From Calendula officinalis (taxonomy: Eukaryota; Streptophyta; Magnoliopsida; Asterales; Asteraceae), in assembly GCA_963853835.1 (NCBI GenBank), contig OY970823.1:10062001-10126000 (forward strand): a DNA stretch of 64,000 nucleotides. The letters run 5' to 3'. The notes under the pieces are model-generated. The model did no database searches and had not been told where the DNA came from. It saw only the letters and a program-made list of their open reading frames with translations. The translations under genes were made by a program, and so were the position numbers. Below, piece by piece: positions 47,110-62,502 of this stretch. The stretch's first letter is position 1. Every line of letters begins with the position of its first letter.

Positions 47110-47402
47110 TTTAGGTTATAGTTTTAGCTTTCGATCCATAGTTTAGCTTTTGATGATGATTTTGTAAGTAACTTGAGGGTGAAGAATGAGGGTTTTTAGA
47201 GTGAGAAATTAGAGAGAAGGGAGAAGATGAATAATGCAAAATAAGTATGATTAATGTGGCAAAGTTACAATTAGTGATTTCATGATGGCTACTTATACTC
47301 TATCACTAATTGTCCAAGCTTATTTCTAATTGCAAGCTAAGCTAATATACAATGTTACATCACTACCCCTAGACTATGCATTACATCATATAAGTCCTAA
47401 CA
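47110..47402 (-). repeat. Element E 3' LTR
   Basis: About 293 bp, roughly 95% similar to 58822-59114. Followed by ATCTCCCCC, the complement of a polypurine tract, at 47403-47413. Confidence 0.88.
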
Positions 47403-47803
47403 ATCTCCCCCTTTGTAACAATAGTCTAGGTTGCAAATCTTTGAAGTCTTCTTTGTTTGTAAAGCTGGAGCTGAGTGTTAAACCGTTGTGCAGTTTTGTT
47501 GAAAAATCAACATCAGCTTTTGATGATCGGTGTTAGACATCCTTTTAATTGGCTTTTCAACCAATATAAAGTATTCCAGAAGACTTCAGGCAAATGAAAT
47601 GTAGACCCATAGATAGAGCGGTTAGCAGCGGAAGTCCTTTCTTGAAGTTGTGGCGTTGTCGATTTGCTGCTGATCCTTGGTTCCTGATATTTGTTGAAGT
47701 AGTAGAAATGCGGTATCTTGATTTGATTTGGATTTTCTGACCGTTGTTGACAATGTTGGAGTACGGTCATAGAATCTTTATCTGATGTATTGACTGTTGT
47801 TGA

Positions 47804-49484
47804 CACTAGTACAAAAATAGCCTACGGTCACAGTTTTTCTAAAACAGCCTCGCCATAGTTTGACTTGTTTGTGTGGCTAAAGGTCACAAATAATGTTATA
47901 ATGTTATTTTAGCCACATTTAACTCCAATACTGTAACAATCTCAAATTAGATTCGAACACTTTAGCCACAATTTAACATAATAAAGGTGGCCATTGCTAG
48001 ACACAGTCACGTAGTGTGGCCAAATGTCACACTTTTCGTCATGGTTGTTTGTTAAAATGTGACATTATTTTGTGATGGTTATTATGTGAGACGAGAGACA
48101 CATATTTAGTCACATTAATCAATTGCTTGTGTGTCCAAAAGTAGTGTTTATTAGCCACATGAATTCATTGTTGTTGAAAGGTAGTATATAGCCACGATCT
48201 TTATTTTGTGTGTCATGTGGCTATAAGACAAACAATAGCCACTTAATTTAGTGTGCATGTGTGGCTATATGATGGGTATGTGCCACATCCTAAAACATAG
48301 TCATAATAAAACTAAAATTACATGTGGCTATAACATAAACAATTTCAATGGAAATAGTAAAATTAAAATTATGTATCTATAACTAACTTATAACCACGGT
48401 TTTAATTGAATACGTATGTGTGTCTACAAGTAACAAATTGTCACATTAATGATGTTAAATATGGCTAAATGTTATCAGAGGTCACATGTGATAAAGAATT
48501 ATGTGGCTAAAGCACAGAAAATAGCCATGATTAAAGTTATGTGTGTAACTACTAGTAAGAGAGAAGGTAGTACAAGTATACTTGAGCATATATGTTTATT
48601 AGCCACATGAATTCGTTGTTGTTGTCACGTTAATGGTGTTAAATATGACTAAATATTATCAAAGGTCACATGCGATAACAACTTATGTGGCTAAAAGTAA
48701 CGAATTGTCACAGTTTAATCGACTATGAATGTGTGCCTGCAAATTACCAACTGTCACATTAATAGGTTAAAATATGGCTAAATGTTATCCCACATTGGTA
48801 TTTGTAAGAAAGTGGGAGAATTAGTTTAATTATAAAAACAAGGGGGCTTCAACTCTCTTAAAAAAATTAAAGCTTGACATCCTTTAAGTCTTTTGCTTTA
48901 ACCCGAGTGTTAACTAGGGTATGACTATTACCGGTTGGCTTTAACCGGTCTAGTTTTTGCCGATGATTTTAAGCAATCAAACCGGTTGAATGTTCGAGTC
49001 ACAGTTTAACCGGTTAGACCGACCACTCTATATCGGTTTTTTTAAAGATTTGTAATTGTATGTCCTTATCATACATTTAGCTATTGTTTGAGTAATTGTA
49101 TGTGTCTAAAGGTAAATAATAGTCATACTAAACATATATTTGTGTGACTAAATAATAGCAAGCGCCACTATAAAAATAAATTCATGTAACCATTGGTTGA
49201 ATAATAGTCACAAAAAAATAAAAAATGTGTGTCTACAAGCAGTTTATGGCCACATTATAAGTTAGAATGCATGATTATCACACCAGATTTTCTTCTTGAA
49301 TAGCCACACTTTTAGGGTACGGCTACTGTTTTTCGGTTAATACAAACACTAAATTAAAATGTAGCCATACATTGCCTAAAATGACACGACCTTTGGTCAC
49401 ACTATTAGTGAAAAAAAATATTAGTGACTAAAGGCATATGGTCACAGTTTTGTAGTGTGACCATTGCTCATTTTTGTACTAGTG
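47804..49484. mobile_element. Non-autonomous CACTA (CMC) transposon
   Basis: Termini CACTAGTACAAAAAT and ATTTTTGTACTAGTG are perfect inverted repeats beginning CACTA, flanked by the 3-bp duplication TGA (47801-47803, 49485-49487). The interior is packed with subterminal GTGGCTA/TAGCCAC and GGTCAC motifs, the usual transposase-binding type. No transposase ORF. 1,681 bp. Confidence 0.95.
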
Positions 49485-51849
<2,365 letters not shown>

Positions 51850-51970
51850 TAGAAAAAGATCTCTGGTCGAGACTGGTAACTATCCCCAAATATTTATCTT
51901 GAGTGTTGGATAGGAGAGCTCTGTTTCCAGTCATGTGCCTTGAACAACCCAAGTCAAGGTACCTCAGATT
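51850..51970 (-). pseudogene. Element E pol stub (protease start only)
   Basis: The minus strand encodes GCSRHMTGNRAL, the conserved start of copia protease. The catalytic D-S-G serine position reads Leu (TTG). The sequence stops matching pol by about 51850. Confidence 0.7.
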
Positions 51971-51983
51971 CTACATAAAACAA

Positions 51984-53649
51984 TTAAAACATGTTTGGTA
52001 CCCAATTATGTATGGGTCCTTAACGATTAGTGACTGATGTTTTATGTAGATTTATTTTATGATGAAATTAGAGCTTTGGAGAACTGCAAGGAGGCAATTC
52101 AGAAGTTGTGGATTTAACGACCCATTTTAAATATTTTTCGGAGGATTGAATAATCCAATGAAAGTTTTCATTTTTGATCCAGTTATATTTTACAAACGTT
52201 GAAGATTTGATGGGTGTTTTGTTGTCGCATTTTGAGGAACCTGAAGATTTTGGCTTATGTGCGGAATTTCCTCGAGAAAATTTGCGACGAGAGAACGAGT
52301 GGGTATCAGAGGTTGGTGGGTTTTTGGGAAAAAATTTCGGTTGTTTGGAAACTGGAGATGATGAAATCTTTTGATTTGATTTTGCTGGTTTAGTGACGTA
52401 TGATTTGCATTGATATGGATAACACGTTTTGCACGTGTTTATAAGTTTACCAGATTTATGATATACTATGTTCTTATGAATACTGCAAGGTGCATCAAGT
52501 CTTACAAAAAAACGTCTATCAGTTTGAGTTATCTGTTTCTTTGTAATTTTATCAAAAAATCTTTTTGTTCCAGATTTGTCAGTTTTAACATACACATCAC
52601 CAAAATCAGGAGAGTATCGGGTAGGACGATAAGCAGTAGAATCATAATCAATTCTAAAAGCCGTTAAGATAGTTTTCTCGGACTTCTTGGCTCTTGTGAC
52701 TCCATTGCGCTTCTTGACCTTCTCACTCTGAGACTCTAATTTACTTTTGGGAGCATTTAAGACAGGTGAATTAGAGTTTCTCCTCAAGGTGATTGGTACA
52801 GGATTAACAGGTGCCGATCCTAATAAAGAGGATTTAGAATTTTGAGAAACATTTTTGTCAGTTTTAGGTTTCAATTATAGAATGGTGTCGTCTAATTTAT
52901 GGATCTTAGTTTGAAGATCTTCCTTTTCTTTATCAAAAGCTTTGTGGGTTTCATCAATTTCAGATTCAAGTTGGACAATTTTCTTTTCTAAAATCAATGG
53001 TGGAACATAAAGTTTGGGTTCGATGGTTTGTTTTAAAACTTCATTATCTGGAATTGAAAATTTTGCTGGTGTGATGATTTGGAAATATTCATTGTGTTCA
53101 AATTTCGTTTTCTTCTTGTCATATGCTGAGTTTAAGGCATCATAATTGAAGCTAATTTGAGCATATTCTTCATTTTCTCTATTGAACTTTTCAATTTTCT
53201 TCATCTGGCATATGAAGGAAGCTTTGCCAGATTCCCAAGTTCATGTAGTCGTAGTTGTACAATGTAGGAAGAACATCGGCAGCTTTTTCCAGATAACGGG
53301 GATTCTCTGCTCCGAGACCCGCTTTTGATTTGTAGGATCTGAACTCTTTTGGTTCATTGAACTTGATTGTTTGTTCTGTATGACCGGCTTTCACGATCGT
53401 CTGCTCCAGTTTTTTGATGTGTTCTTCGACATTTTTCTTTTTAAGTGTGAAGCTGTGTATTATGGATGATTGGTCATCGATTTCCTTTTTAAATGTTTTG
53501 GTAACTTCTTTAATTTGTTCATTTAATTTTTGAATTTTGATGTCAGCCGTCATCAACTGATCTTGGTAGTCTTTCATCTTGATGTATGCCGACTTCATCC
53601 ATGTTTGCTCTCGATGTAATTAAATCGCCAAGTCATTGATTAGCTTCTT
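51984..53649 (-). pseudogene. Element E gag, C-terminal part
   Basis: Three ORFs in succession (53598-53191, 53204-52875, 52874-52068) form a degenerate extended gag: Lys/Glu-rich coiled coil, then a basic Ser-rich region with a Cys/His cluster (CSIHKNIVYHKSG and CKTCYPYQC), then a WVP-type ending at about 51984. Stops at 52875 and 52068 separate the pieces. The N-terminal part is beyond solo LTR F. Confidence 0.65.
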
Positions 53650-56386
53650 TGTAACCCCCCGAATTTCCAGCAATTAATTTAATTACGTTTTTAATCATTA
53701 ACAATTTATTGTGTAGATTATCTTGTGATATTAAGTGTAATAATTGCGTGTCGTTTCGTTACATATTAAATTATGTAATATGGATATATTAATTATCGAG
53801 ATTGAACGAGTGTCAATTAATAAGTTATTTGGTGCTAATAAATTGGTGTGTTTGTGTTCCTTTATTGTATGACAATTTAAGTCCCAATTGCATGTCAAGG
53901 CCCGGCCAATAGACAAAGGGCTGAATACTTCGTGACCCGAGGTGGAGCACTAATCAGGTCCGGCTAGAACAAGTTTTAGGCCAAGCCTTTTTGACCCTTT
54001 GGTGATTCGGTTCAGGCAGGGATGAATAGAGGGCCCGTGTTTGCCTTTAGCCCAAAGAAATAGAGGGGCCTCATGTTTAATAGAAGCCTTAAACTTCTTA
54101 ATACGTATCTAAAGGGGAAATTAACCTAAACCTATCATAATACTTCCTCCAAATCGGCAGCCATGTAAACCTTCCCAACCGTTCTTCGTTTGTTCCTTAC
54201 CATGTGAGACAATGTCTATCGAAAGTGGAGTAGGAAGTAGCAGACACGTGAGTTTGATTTTGAAGGTGGTGAATTAATTCCTTCGACGGTGGCCCAATGA
54301 ACAAGAAGCTGCTCAATTTATATAGTTTATTCTTGGCATATACATTCCACCGTCATGAGCATCTAAATCCTAAATTGGGACTCCTTGGTTTGTGTGAGTA
54401 GACATAAGCTGCTCAATTTATTTAGCAAAACAAACTTGGTTTACATTTTGTATTTGGTTTCTTATTCTTCCCATCGAGCACAGCATCCCCAACTTTCAAT
54501 TCGTGGCCAAACTTCGAGTATTGCAGGTGGTAATTCAGTTCGGTAAGGTTCTCAACCAAAGGTTTCCGTTGCCTTCTTTTATTCAATTGATTCGTGGTCT
54601 AACCCTTGTGTTCTTGCCTTGGTTTTCACTGTTTTGGATAGGCAGAAAGATTGATTGATTGAGTGAAGCAGAATTCCCGAGCACTTTGAATCCGTCACAG
54701 CTTTTTCACGAGCAGGAGTTCTTTATTCCATTCGGTAGTTTAATCCTCCTTTCTCCGATATTATATATTGTCCGATGTTGTTTTATTCCATCTCTAATCC
54801 GCAAATAATGTAGGTTTCGAGCAGAATAAATACTGAGCCAAAGAGGGCTCGGGTTTTGCTTAAACATTTGTTGGTATCGTAAGTTTTGATTGTCATGTTG
54901 TTTTAATCATCAATTGTTTCCATGTGCTTTGTTTGTGATTAATTCGTTGGTGGTTCGGGGTTCTAATCACTGTTTTGATGCCATTCATATTTGTTCATAT
55001 TGTTGTCGTCATTGGTCAATATTTTTATAAGTGTCGGGTTGATCACGGGTCGTAATCTACACGTTTTATTAGCCAAAAACCGGAAACCGAACATTTAGGT
55101 TGCTAGTTTCCTAAACCTAAAGAGATTTTAAAGAAAAGAGTTAAATTATTTTAATCAAGATTCTGAGTTTAAAATGGATTTCCGGGGCTGTCGGGTGCCT
55201 CGGGATTTAACGGGATGATGTCGGGTTATAAAACGGTTTAAAACAACAAGCTGAATTTTCGGGCAGATTTTGTTGTCTATGTTCGGGTCTGTTTTTATCA
55301 TAGTTAAAATATGTTTCTGTTCAGCTATTCTATCTTGTGAGCATGTTTGGATTTAGCTTCCGAGGTCTTCTGTCAAATTTTAGTCCTCTGAGTCATTTAG
55401 CTACTGTGAAAATTTGAATAAAAACTAGTGTGCGGTTTGAGAGTTATAGCCGTTCCCGCGAAAGTGTTGTGTGCTGTTTAGTTTCTGCTCAAACAACATT
55501 TGAGTCTAATCCTTACCCGAGCTTCCTTGTACCTTGTAGGACCTTCTAGGACCTGTTAGAGACGCTCTTCTGTACCGAGGATATTTAGGGGCATACGTCT
55601 ATTCGAGGTGGGTAATCTCACTATAAACTTGTACTTACTTTCGATTCATGATTATTTGCTATGTGTTTTGAATTGTCTTGTTGATTGAGCTTGAGTATTG
55701 TTTGTGTGATTTATCTGAGTTATCTGTGATCTAAGTTATCTGGAGACTGAGTTATCTGAGTTCTGAGTTCTTGAGTTAAAACATTTAACATAATATACTT
55801 GACTTGACCCCGAAGAGCACTGGTGTCAGATGTTTGTCTTGGCACCGAAGAGTACTGGTACCAGACGTTTTGACTCAACACCGAAGAGAACAGGTGTTGA
55901 GCCTTGAGGTGGTGTGAGGCGGGTCGAGGTTGATCTATCGGCCCAAGTCACACTAGCGCGCTATATAAATTAAAATCTGAGAAATAAATTTGAGTAATTG
56001 AGAATTGAGTAGAGTCTCTAGGGATCACTTATGTGACTTGAGTTGTTTGTATTTATTTGTTTATTTTGATATTATTCACTCAGCGGTGGCTGACCCCAAA
56101 CGCTCCCTCCCATTTTGCAGGTACTAGCAAGGGCAAAGAGAAGGTCAATGGTTGATGAACCGCGTTTCTATTTTTATATTTATGGATTTGGATTAAAACA
56201 TTTATTTCGAGTCAAACATGTTTTGTTTTTTTTTTAAACCTTCAATTATTCCGCATTTAAACCACGAGACGGTTTTATATTTTTACTTATGAGTTGGGAC
56301 TTTGAGTTGCTTGTACTTTTGAGGGAAAATGTAATATTTTATTGATTAAAAAGTTTTAAATTTCCACTGTTTTTTGGGATGTTACA
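53650..56386 (+). mobile_element. Gypsy-type solo LTR F
   Basis: TGTAACCCCCCGAATTTCC...GGGATGTTACA, 2.74 kb, flanked by the 5-bp duplication TTCTT (53645-53649, 56387-56391). No internal region or second LTR, so a solo LTR left by recombination. Contains motif arrays at 55695-55790 (TTATCTGAG) and 55808-55910 (CCGAAGAG..CTGGT). It splits the gag of element E. Confidence 0.9.
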
Positions 56387-57227
56387 TTCTTGGAGTCCTC
56401 GTTATCACTTGACACCGTTTTCATGTTTCGAATGTTTGATATCTCAAGATTTTGTTTCATTGATTATATGATTTAGTCGATTGACCTCACTGGTGTGAAC
56501 AACATGAAAGGATGACAACTGTTGTAACCAATTGCTTTCCGGAATAGTGTTACCTGCGGCTCTCCTAATCTTAGCCAGCTGGCGAGTCGCCCCCTTCCTG
56601 CGTGCCACAAATGTCCCACAAAGAAGAAGAATCCTAAAACAAAATGAGAAGTTCTTGTGTTTTTGTTGATTAGTGTTATTTTGATTGACTTGAGGAACAA
56701 GTGTTTCAAGTTGATGACGAAAGGTTGCATTTTCTGTTTTTAACTTTGTGATGTGTGCATTTGATTCATTAGTTATGTTTACTTGTTATTGTAAACTTTC
56801 TTGTAATGCAGATATTTTGAATTGAAAACAGATTGTGACGTAGACAGCTGAATTTGTAATTCCTTCTTTATTTGTTCAAAAGTTTGCATTTGTGTTAATT
56901 GAAGAGAACATTGACTTAAATCATTTAAAAGTTGTGCTTTTTTCAGATTCTAAAACAGTAATTTGTTTTGTCAACTGAGATTTCTCATCAATTTACGTAA
57001 AAACTTTTCATTAAACAAGGAATTTTCTGATTCATCAGTGTCTGAGTCAGATAAAAAAAATCAAAAGAAGAAGAGTGTACCTCATTTTCAGCATTTTGTG
57101 GAACAACCAGCTCATCCCTCAGTTCAGTGGGCTTATCAGAATTTGATAAAAGAGAGCTGATTATCTCAATTTCCTTGTTGGCTTCTTCGTTGAATCTTTC
57201 AGAACCCTCTGCATTAGTTCTTGCCAT
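56387..57227 (-). pseudogene. Element E gag, N-terminal part
   Basis: An ATG at 57227 on the minus strand opens MARTNAEGSERFNEEANKE. The frame holds to 56988 and is then broken repeatedly. Further left the sequence is Asn/Gln/Lys-rich coiled-coil-like in several frames, until the insertion of LTR F at 56391. Assigned to gag from position after the leader and from the continuation on the other side of F. Confidence 0.5.
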
Positions 57228-58821
57228 TTTTGCGATTTAGTAGTGTTGATTGAGTTCTCGGGTTGATATGTAAAAGACCTTTTTTATTTTTTTTATTTTT
57301 TTGTTAAAAGTTCTCGTGTTTTAAAATGTGAAAATTTTCTTTTAAGACCCAAAAAAAAAATGTAAAAATTAAAAGTGTTTAATAAGTTTAAAAAGTCGAG
57401 AACTTAATCAGGTTCGGGTTAAAAAAAATTAAAATTTTGTGTTCGGGTTTGGAAAAAAAATATAAACGTTGTGTTCGGGTTTTTAAAAAAAAAAATTAAA
57501 CGTTTTCGGGTGTTAGGTTTGATGTTTAATGATTATCGGTTTTTAGAGAAATTTAAAATTCGCGGGTTTTGGGCTTGATATTTAATTGGATTTAATAGAA
57601 TTTGGGTTTAATAGAAAATGTAAAAGTTTTGTAATCGGGTTAAACAAAATGTAAAAATTTTGTGTTCGGGTAAAAAAAATGTAAAAGTTTTGGTTTGTGA
57701 GTTGATTTGGGCTATGTGTTGGTTTTGGGCTCTTTATTAAATTGTATTTGGATTAAATTGGATATGGGCTTGAATATGTTGGATTTGGGTTGATATCAAG
57801 ATTTGGTTAGTGGGCTGAGATTTGAAGTTGGGCCTGAATTTCCGAGATCGAGATTCAATGAAGTCTTGTTGAGATGAATCGCTGGACAAGAACAATTGTT
57901 GATTGTGAAATTGTTGCAATTCGAGTCGTGAGATCTTCAATTAATTTTGTTCAAATAATCACTGGTCAAGAACAATCAGAGATCTTCAATTGCCGAGATC
58001 TTCAATTAATTCGAGTTGACAACAGTGTTTTGTTCGAGTCGAAGTTTGAAATCAAAGTTTGAAATTGGAAGCCGGAATCTTCAAAAATTCAATCTTTGTT
58101 TGTTCGATGATGTTGATTATTGACAGAATTCCTTGATTATTGACAGAATCGATGATGATGGATGATGTTGAATGTCGAACTCTTTGATTTTGTGAGACCG
58201 AAGTCTTTGGAGCCGAACTGTTCGATAAGGCCGAACTACTTCTGAACTTTCGAGCCGAGCCGAACACTGAGCCGAAGTCGAAGTCTTTCAAGCCTGGAAG
58301 TTCGAGCCGAAGACTGTTTGAGCCGAAGACTGTGAGCCGAACACTTAGCCGAACACCTTGAGCCGAGGTGTTCTTGGAGCCGAACTCTTGAACGAACGGT
58401 ACGTCACTTTCAAAAACTCATAATTTTGACCCTAGTTTGCTCGATTCTCAACCAAATCCATTGATTTAAAGCACAAAACCTTAGAAAATCAATTTCTAAC
58501 AGTTTGATCCAATAATATTACTCAAAACGTTACAAATCAGACTTCAATTTCGAATATACAGTAGATTTTTTGAGTTTTTAAGTTTTTCACAAAAATCATG
58601 AAAATGAGATCAATAGTTGATGGAATCAATCGAAATTTGATTATAAAGTGCTTAGAATCAATGGAGAAATACGAATATCCAATCAAAACATCGATTTCTA
58701 ACAAAAATTTTGACAATTAAATTTCAAGCACTTTTCATAAAAAAATTTAAAAACATAAAAAATGGATCAACTTAACTCGAATTTGGATCTGTTCCTAGAA
58801 GAATTGTGCTCTGATACCAAT
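57228..58821 (-). other. Element E leader with motif repeats
   Basis: A 1.6-kb non-coding leader between primer binding site and gag. 57410-57680 repeats GTTCGGGT separated by A-runs. 58195-58400 repeats GAGCCGAA(C/G)ACT-type units. The ORFs here are by-products of these repeats. Confidence 0.6.
58808..58821 (-). other. Element E primer binding site
   Basis: Plus-strand GCTCTGATACCAAT directly before the LTR is the complement of a tRNA-iMet primer binding site. Confidence 0.85.
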
Positions 58822-59114
58822 TGTAGGTTATAGTTTTAGCTTTTGATCCATAGTTTAGCCTTTGATGATGATTTTGTAAGTAACTTGAGGGTGAAGAATG
58901 AGGGTTTTTAGAGTGAGAAACTAGAGAGAAGGGAGAGGATGAACAATGCAAAATAAGTATGATTAATGTGGCAAAGTTACAATTAGTGATTTTATGATGG
59001 CTACTTATACTCTATCACTGATTATCCAAGCTTAGTCCTAATTGCAAGCTAAGCTAATATACAATGTTACATCACTACCCCTAGACTATACATTACAACA
59101 TATAAGTCCTAACA
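58822..59114 (-). repeat. Element E 5' LTR
   Basis: TGTAGGTTATAG...AAGTCCTAACA, about 293 bp, pairing with 47110-47402. Confidence 0.88.
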
Positions 59115-59532
59115 GCTTATAAAAAAAAAAAGTCAAACATAACACCGTCACCCACATAAGATTTCATTATATAAAAAACTTATTTTTAAAGTGATACGGA
59201 GTATAATTATTTAAACCAAAAATTTACATCAAGGTTGGTCAAAGACCTTTGACCAGGAACGTTCACATAAAAAAAATCTGGTGGTGGAGAAAAGAAGTAT
59301 GAGTGTCCACCTAATATATTAGCATCTTCCATCTTATGAACAGTATTTAATGAACGGTAAATGTATATATATAGAAGAATAGAAATCATAGATTTATATT
59401 TCTGCATGACCACGATATAGTATTTAGGTTCAACCTTAAAAGTTGTCTATTCATGCTAAATAGCGAAATATATTTAGGGTTTAAAATGAAATATTAATAT
59501 ATATAGAGATTCAAAAAAATAAACATTGAAAG
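59115..59532. other. Spacer between elements E and the hAT element
   Basis: AT-rich, no gene recognised. Ends with the left target duplication ATTGAAAG (59525-59532). Confidence 0.5.
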
Positions 59533-59850
59533 CAGGGCGGGCCCTGAGTTCGTCAGGGGGCTGAGTTCGTAAGGGCCCTAGGCGGACACTGATTTTGGGC
59601 CCGTATCGTAATTATAAAAATAAATATTAATGTAAAAAGAATCAAAATGGTTCTAAAATTAAACTATTACTCAATTAAAAAAACACAAAATATTTAACAA
59701 CAAAAAGTAAAAATTTGGACTTGGAGTTATGAAATTTACATTTAATATTGACGATGATCTTTGTGTTTGATAACTTACGTTTTGGACGGCGCACAGGCAA
59801 GCAACAGGGAGAGAAGATAGCTAAAAAAAATTTGGGTTTAATAATTAATA

Positions 59851-60163
59851 CTTCCTCCCATTTAAAATAAGTGATACACTTTTCATATTTGAGTGTATCA
59901 AAATAAGTGATACACTTTGAAAACTTACCTTATTTGGTAAAAAGTAGTGGGACCCACACCCACTAACTATCTACTTTAATAAAGTAAAATGACATCTTTA
60001 CCCTTACTTTTACTTTTAAACATCATTAACATCACTTTATTCAAAATTTGTGGGACCCATTCCCCACTAACGATCCAATTAATCTAATTTAATTATCATT
60101 ATCATATTTTGCCTCAAAATCCGTGAAACCAACAATGTATCACTTATTTTAAATCGGAGGAAG
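59851..60163. mobile_element. Stowaway-type MITE nested in the hAT element
   Basis: CTTCCTCCCATTTAAAATAA with a matching inverted end, flanked by TA. 313 bp, same family as the copy at 45059. Confidence 0.9.
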
Positions 60164-60172
60164 TATACGTTT

Positions 60173-62414
60173 TGTAACACCCGTATTTTTAAAACATCGT
60201 TTGAATCATTTAAAATACATTTTCCCAATATTTGTCACATTGTCTAAAATATAGTTTAACAAAAACTTTAAAACTTATATCAGAGTTTACAAAAATACGG
60301 TGTCACCAAGTATATCAAAACCATAGGCAACGGGATCTACCTAATAGCTCCCGAGCTAAACATCTCTAGGCCACTTCTAGTGCTACCTTCTAACACTTCA
60401 AACCTGTACCTGAGTACACAGCCACAAACAAACGTAGTACGTGAGACAAAATAGTCTCGTGAGATACATGGGTTTTAGACCCCAATAATAATAGTCATTT
60501 CATAAATATATAAACATATATATATACTACAAAAATACCGTCTAGTCACCTTATTGTGACTCCAACTACTTTGCTTTCCTAACAAACATATCTAGTACCT
60601 AAACATATAGGTACCAGAAGCTCAATCATATCTAGTACATAAACATATATGTACTAGAAGCACAATCACATCTAGTACATAAACATATATGTACTAGAAG
60701 CACAAACATGTCTAATACATAAACATATATGTATTAGAACCTAACATACCTAGTACCAAACATATGCCTACTATAAGCACCCGAGTGCTTAGTGTATAAA
60801 CATATATACACTCGGTGTATAAACATATATACCACCGCTCAGTGACCGGGGATCCCCCGCGTCACCACCGTCTATCTCTTATCATAACCTAACATTTATG
60901 CCAGTCAAAGCCTTTGGCTATCACATCAAACATCAAACAAGTTAGTTATCTAATAATAACAACATATAATTAGTTCAACACAGTGTGAACGTACCTGTAT
61001 AGTCCCATGGACCCGATCGTAAGCAACCACATTTACTTCTACGTCTATGAACCCTATGAGGTCCATACTTACTTTATACATAAGATACATTTCTTATTTT
61101 ATCGATAACATAATACTTTTATCTCTTCCTTGACTATAATACACAATTATTACTAGTCACATCATATTCTTTTTCATATATATTCGTTCTTTACTTTTAT
61201 TAGTAAATCTTACCAATAGATACTCATTACTATAAAATCATTCCCATTTGCTTTACTAATACATATTTATTAATAAAGGCTCCGTATACATTCTTTTAAT
61301 CAATTACTTCATTATTATGGTTCATTAACATAGATTCCATAATTACTTTAATTTATCATATTTTACTTCAAATTCATCAATCATACTAGACATATTCTAG
61401 TATCACATTCTACATACTTTCATACATTTTCAGTCACTATCTTTATCAACATATTTATTAATAAAGACCCATAAAATATCATATGTATATTCAAAACCAT
61501 TTACTATGTACTCAGTTTAAAAGTCTCATGTACTCACCTTAGCAATAAAATGCTCCAACCGTATTCTTTACGCCAATATCCTTGCTTCACAATTCGGTCA
61601 ACCTTCCAAGACCTCACCAAATGCCTAATACAATAATCACAAGATGATCAACATCACATACTACTACCAATGTGTCCATCTATTACTAGATAACACTTAC
61701 TAACACATTTCCCCCAATTATGGTGATTTACCAAACCCTAGGTTCAACCACCCATAAGATTCTTATAAATCCAAACCATACACTTGATTCCCTTGTTTAA
61801 ATACCATCTATTAAGTGTATACATCATTTATTTCACCATTAATCATAACCCCAAGAACTAGGGTTTCAAACCCAAGCCAAGAAATCCATAGATCTAAAGC
61901 TACAAAGATCGAGGAGTGAAGATATACCTTTAATCTTCAACTAGGAGTGAAGAATCACAAGATTTGACCAAGAAATCTGCTCCAAATGATAGTTTGCACT
62001 CAAAATCGTCCACAAACTCGAGTGGGAGAGAAACTAGGGTTTTTCTTGGCATGAAATGATCAAAACCCGCATTTTAATTCATTCAGCGACGACTTTCGCG
62101 TCGCTATCCCTATGATAGCGTCGCTATCTGCCCTCCGTGTGACGCTATCTCGACTTCGCGTTCCATCCTCCGCTATCTCGAGCCACTGTTTGAAAGCCAT
62201 AAGATCGCGTCGCTATCTTCAAGATAGCGGCGCTATCTAGCCCTTATGCAGCAGGGCTGCAACTTTTGCTTCCCGCTTCGACCCGGTTTCGTCCATAACT
62301 TTCTCATACGGTATCCAAACGACACGAAACCAATTCCTACGTTCCTTAAACGATTTATCCTTGTTTATCATAATTTTTATAAATTTATTTATTTACAAAT
62401 TTCGGGTCGTTACA
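60173..62414 (-). mobile_element. Gypsy-type solo LTR G
   Basis: TGTAACACCCG...TTCGGGTCGTTACA, 2,242 bp, with target duplication CGTTT (60168-60172, 62415-62419). Homologous to the LTR of element C, hence minus orientation. Carries a private array of GCGTCGCTATC motifs (62090-62240). Confidence 0.93.
62090..62240. repeat. GCGTCGCTATC / GATAGCG motif array in LTR G
   Basis: CGCTATC recurs about seven times in both orientations (CGTCGCTATC, GATAGCGTCGCTATC, GATAGCGGCGCTATC), placed where LTR C has its different array. Confidence 0.85.
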
Positions 62415-62502
62415 CGTTTAAAAAGAAATGGGCCCTAAGTTTTTTTTTGGGGTGTAGGCCTGTGCCTACTACATATGCTTCAGGGCCGGCACTTATTGAA
62501 AG

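Larger units (their letters stand above)
59533..62494. mobile_element. hAT-like non-autonomous element containing nested insertions
   Basis: Ends CAGGGCGGGCCCTGAG (left) and the inverted GCTTCAGGGCCGGCACTT (right), flanked by the 8-bp duplication ATTGAAAG (59525-59532, 62495-62502). About 400 bp remain when the Stowaway MITE and solo LTR G inside it are disregarded. No transposase. Confidence 0.82.

Noticed and set aside
47804..49484. Host gene or long non-coding RNA
   Set aside because: CACTA ends, a 3-bp duplication and subterminal repeats fully explain the stretch.
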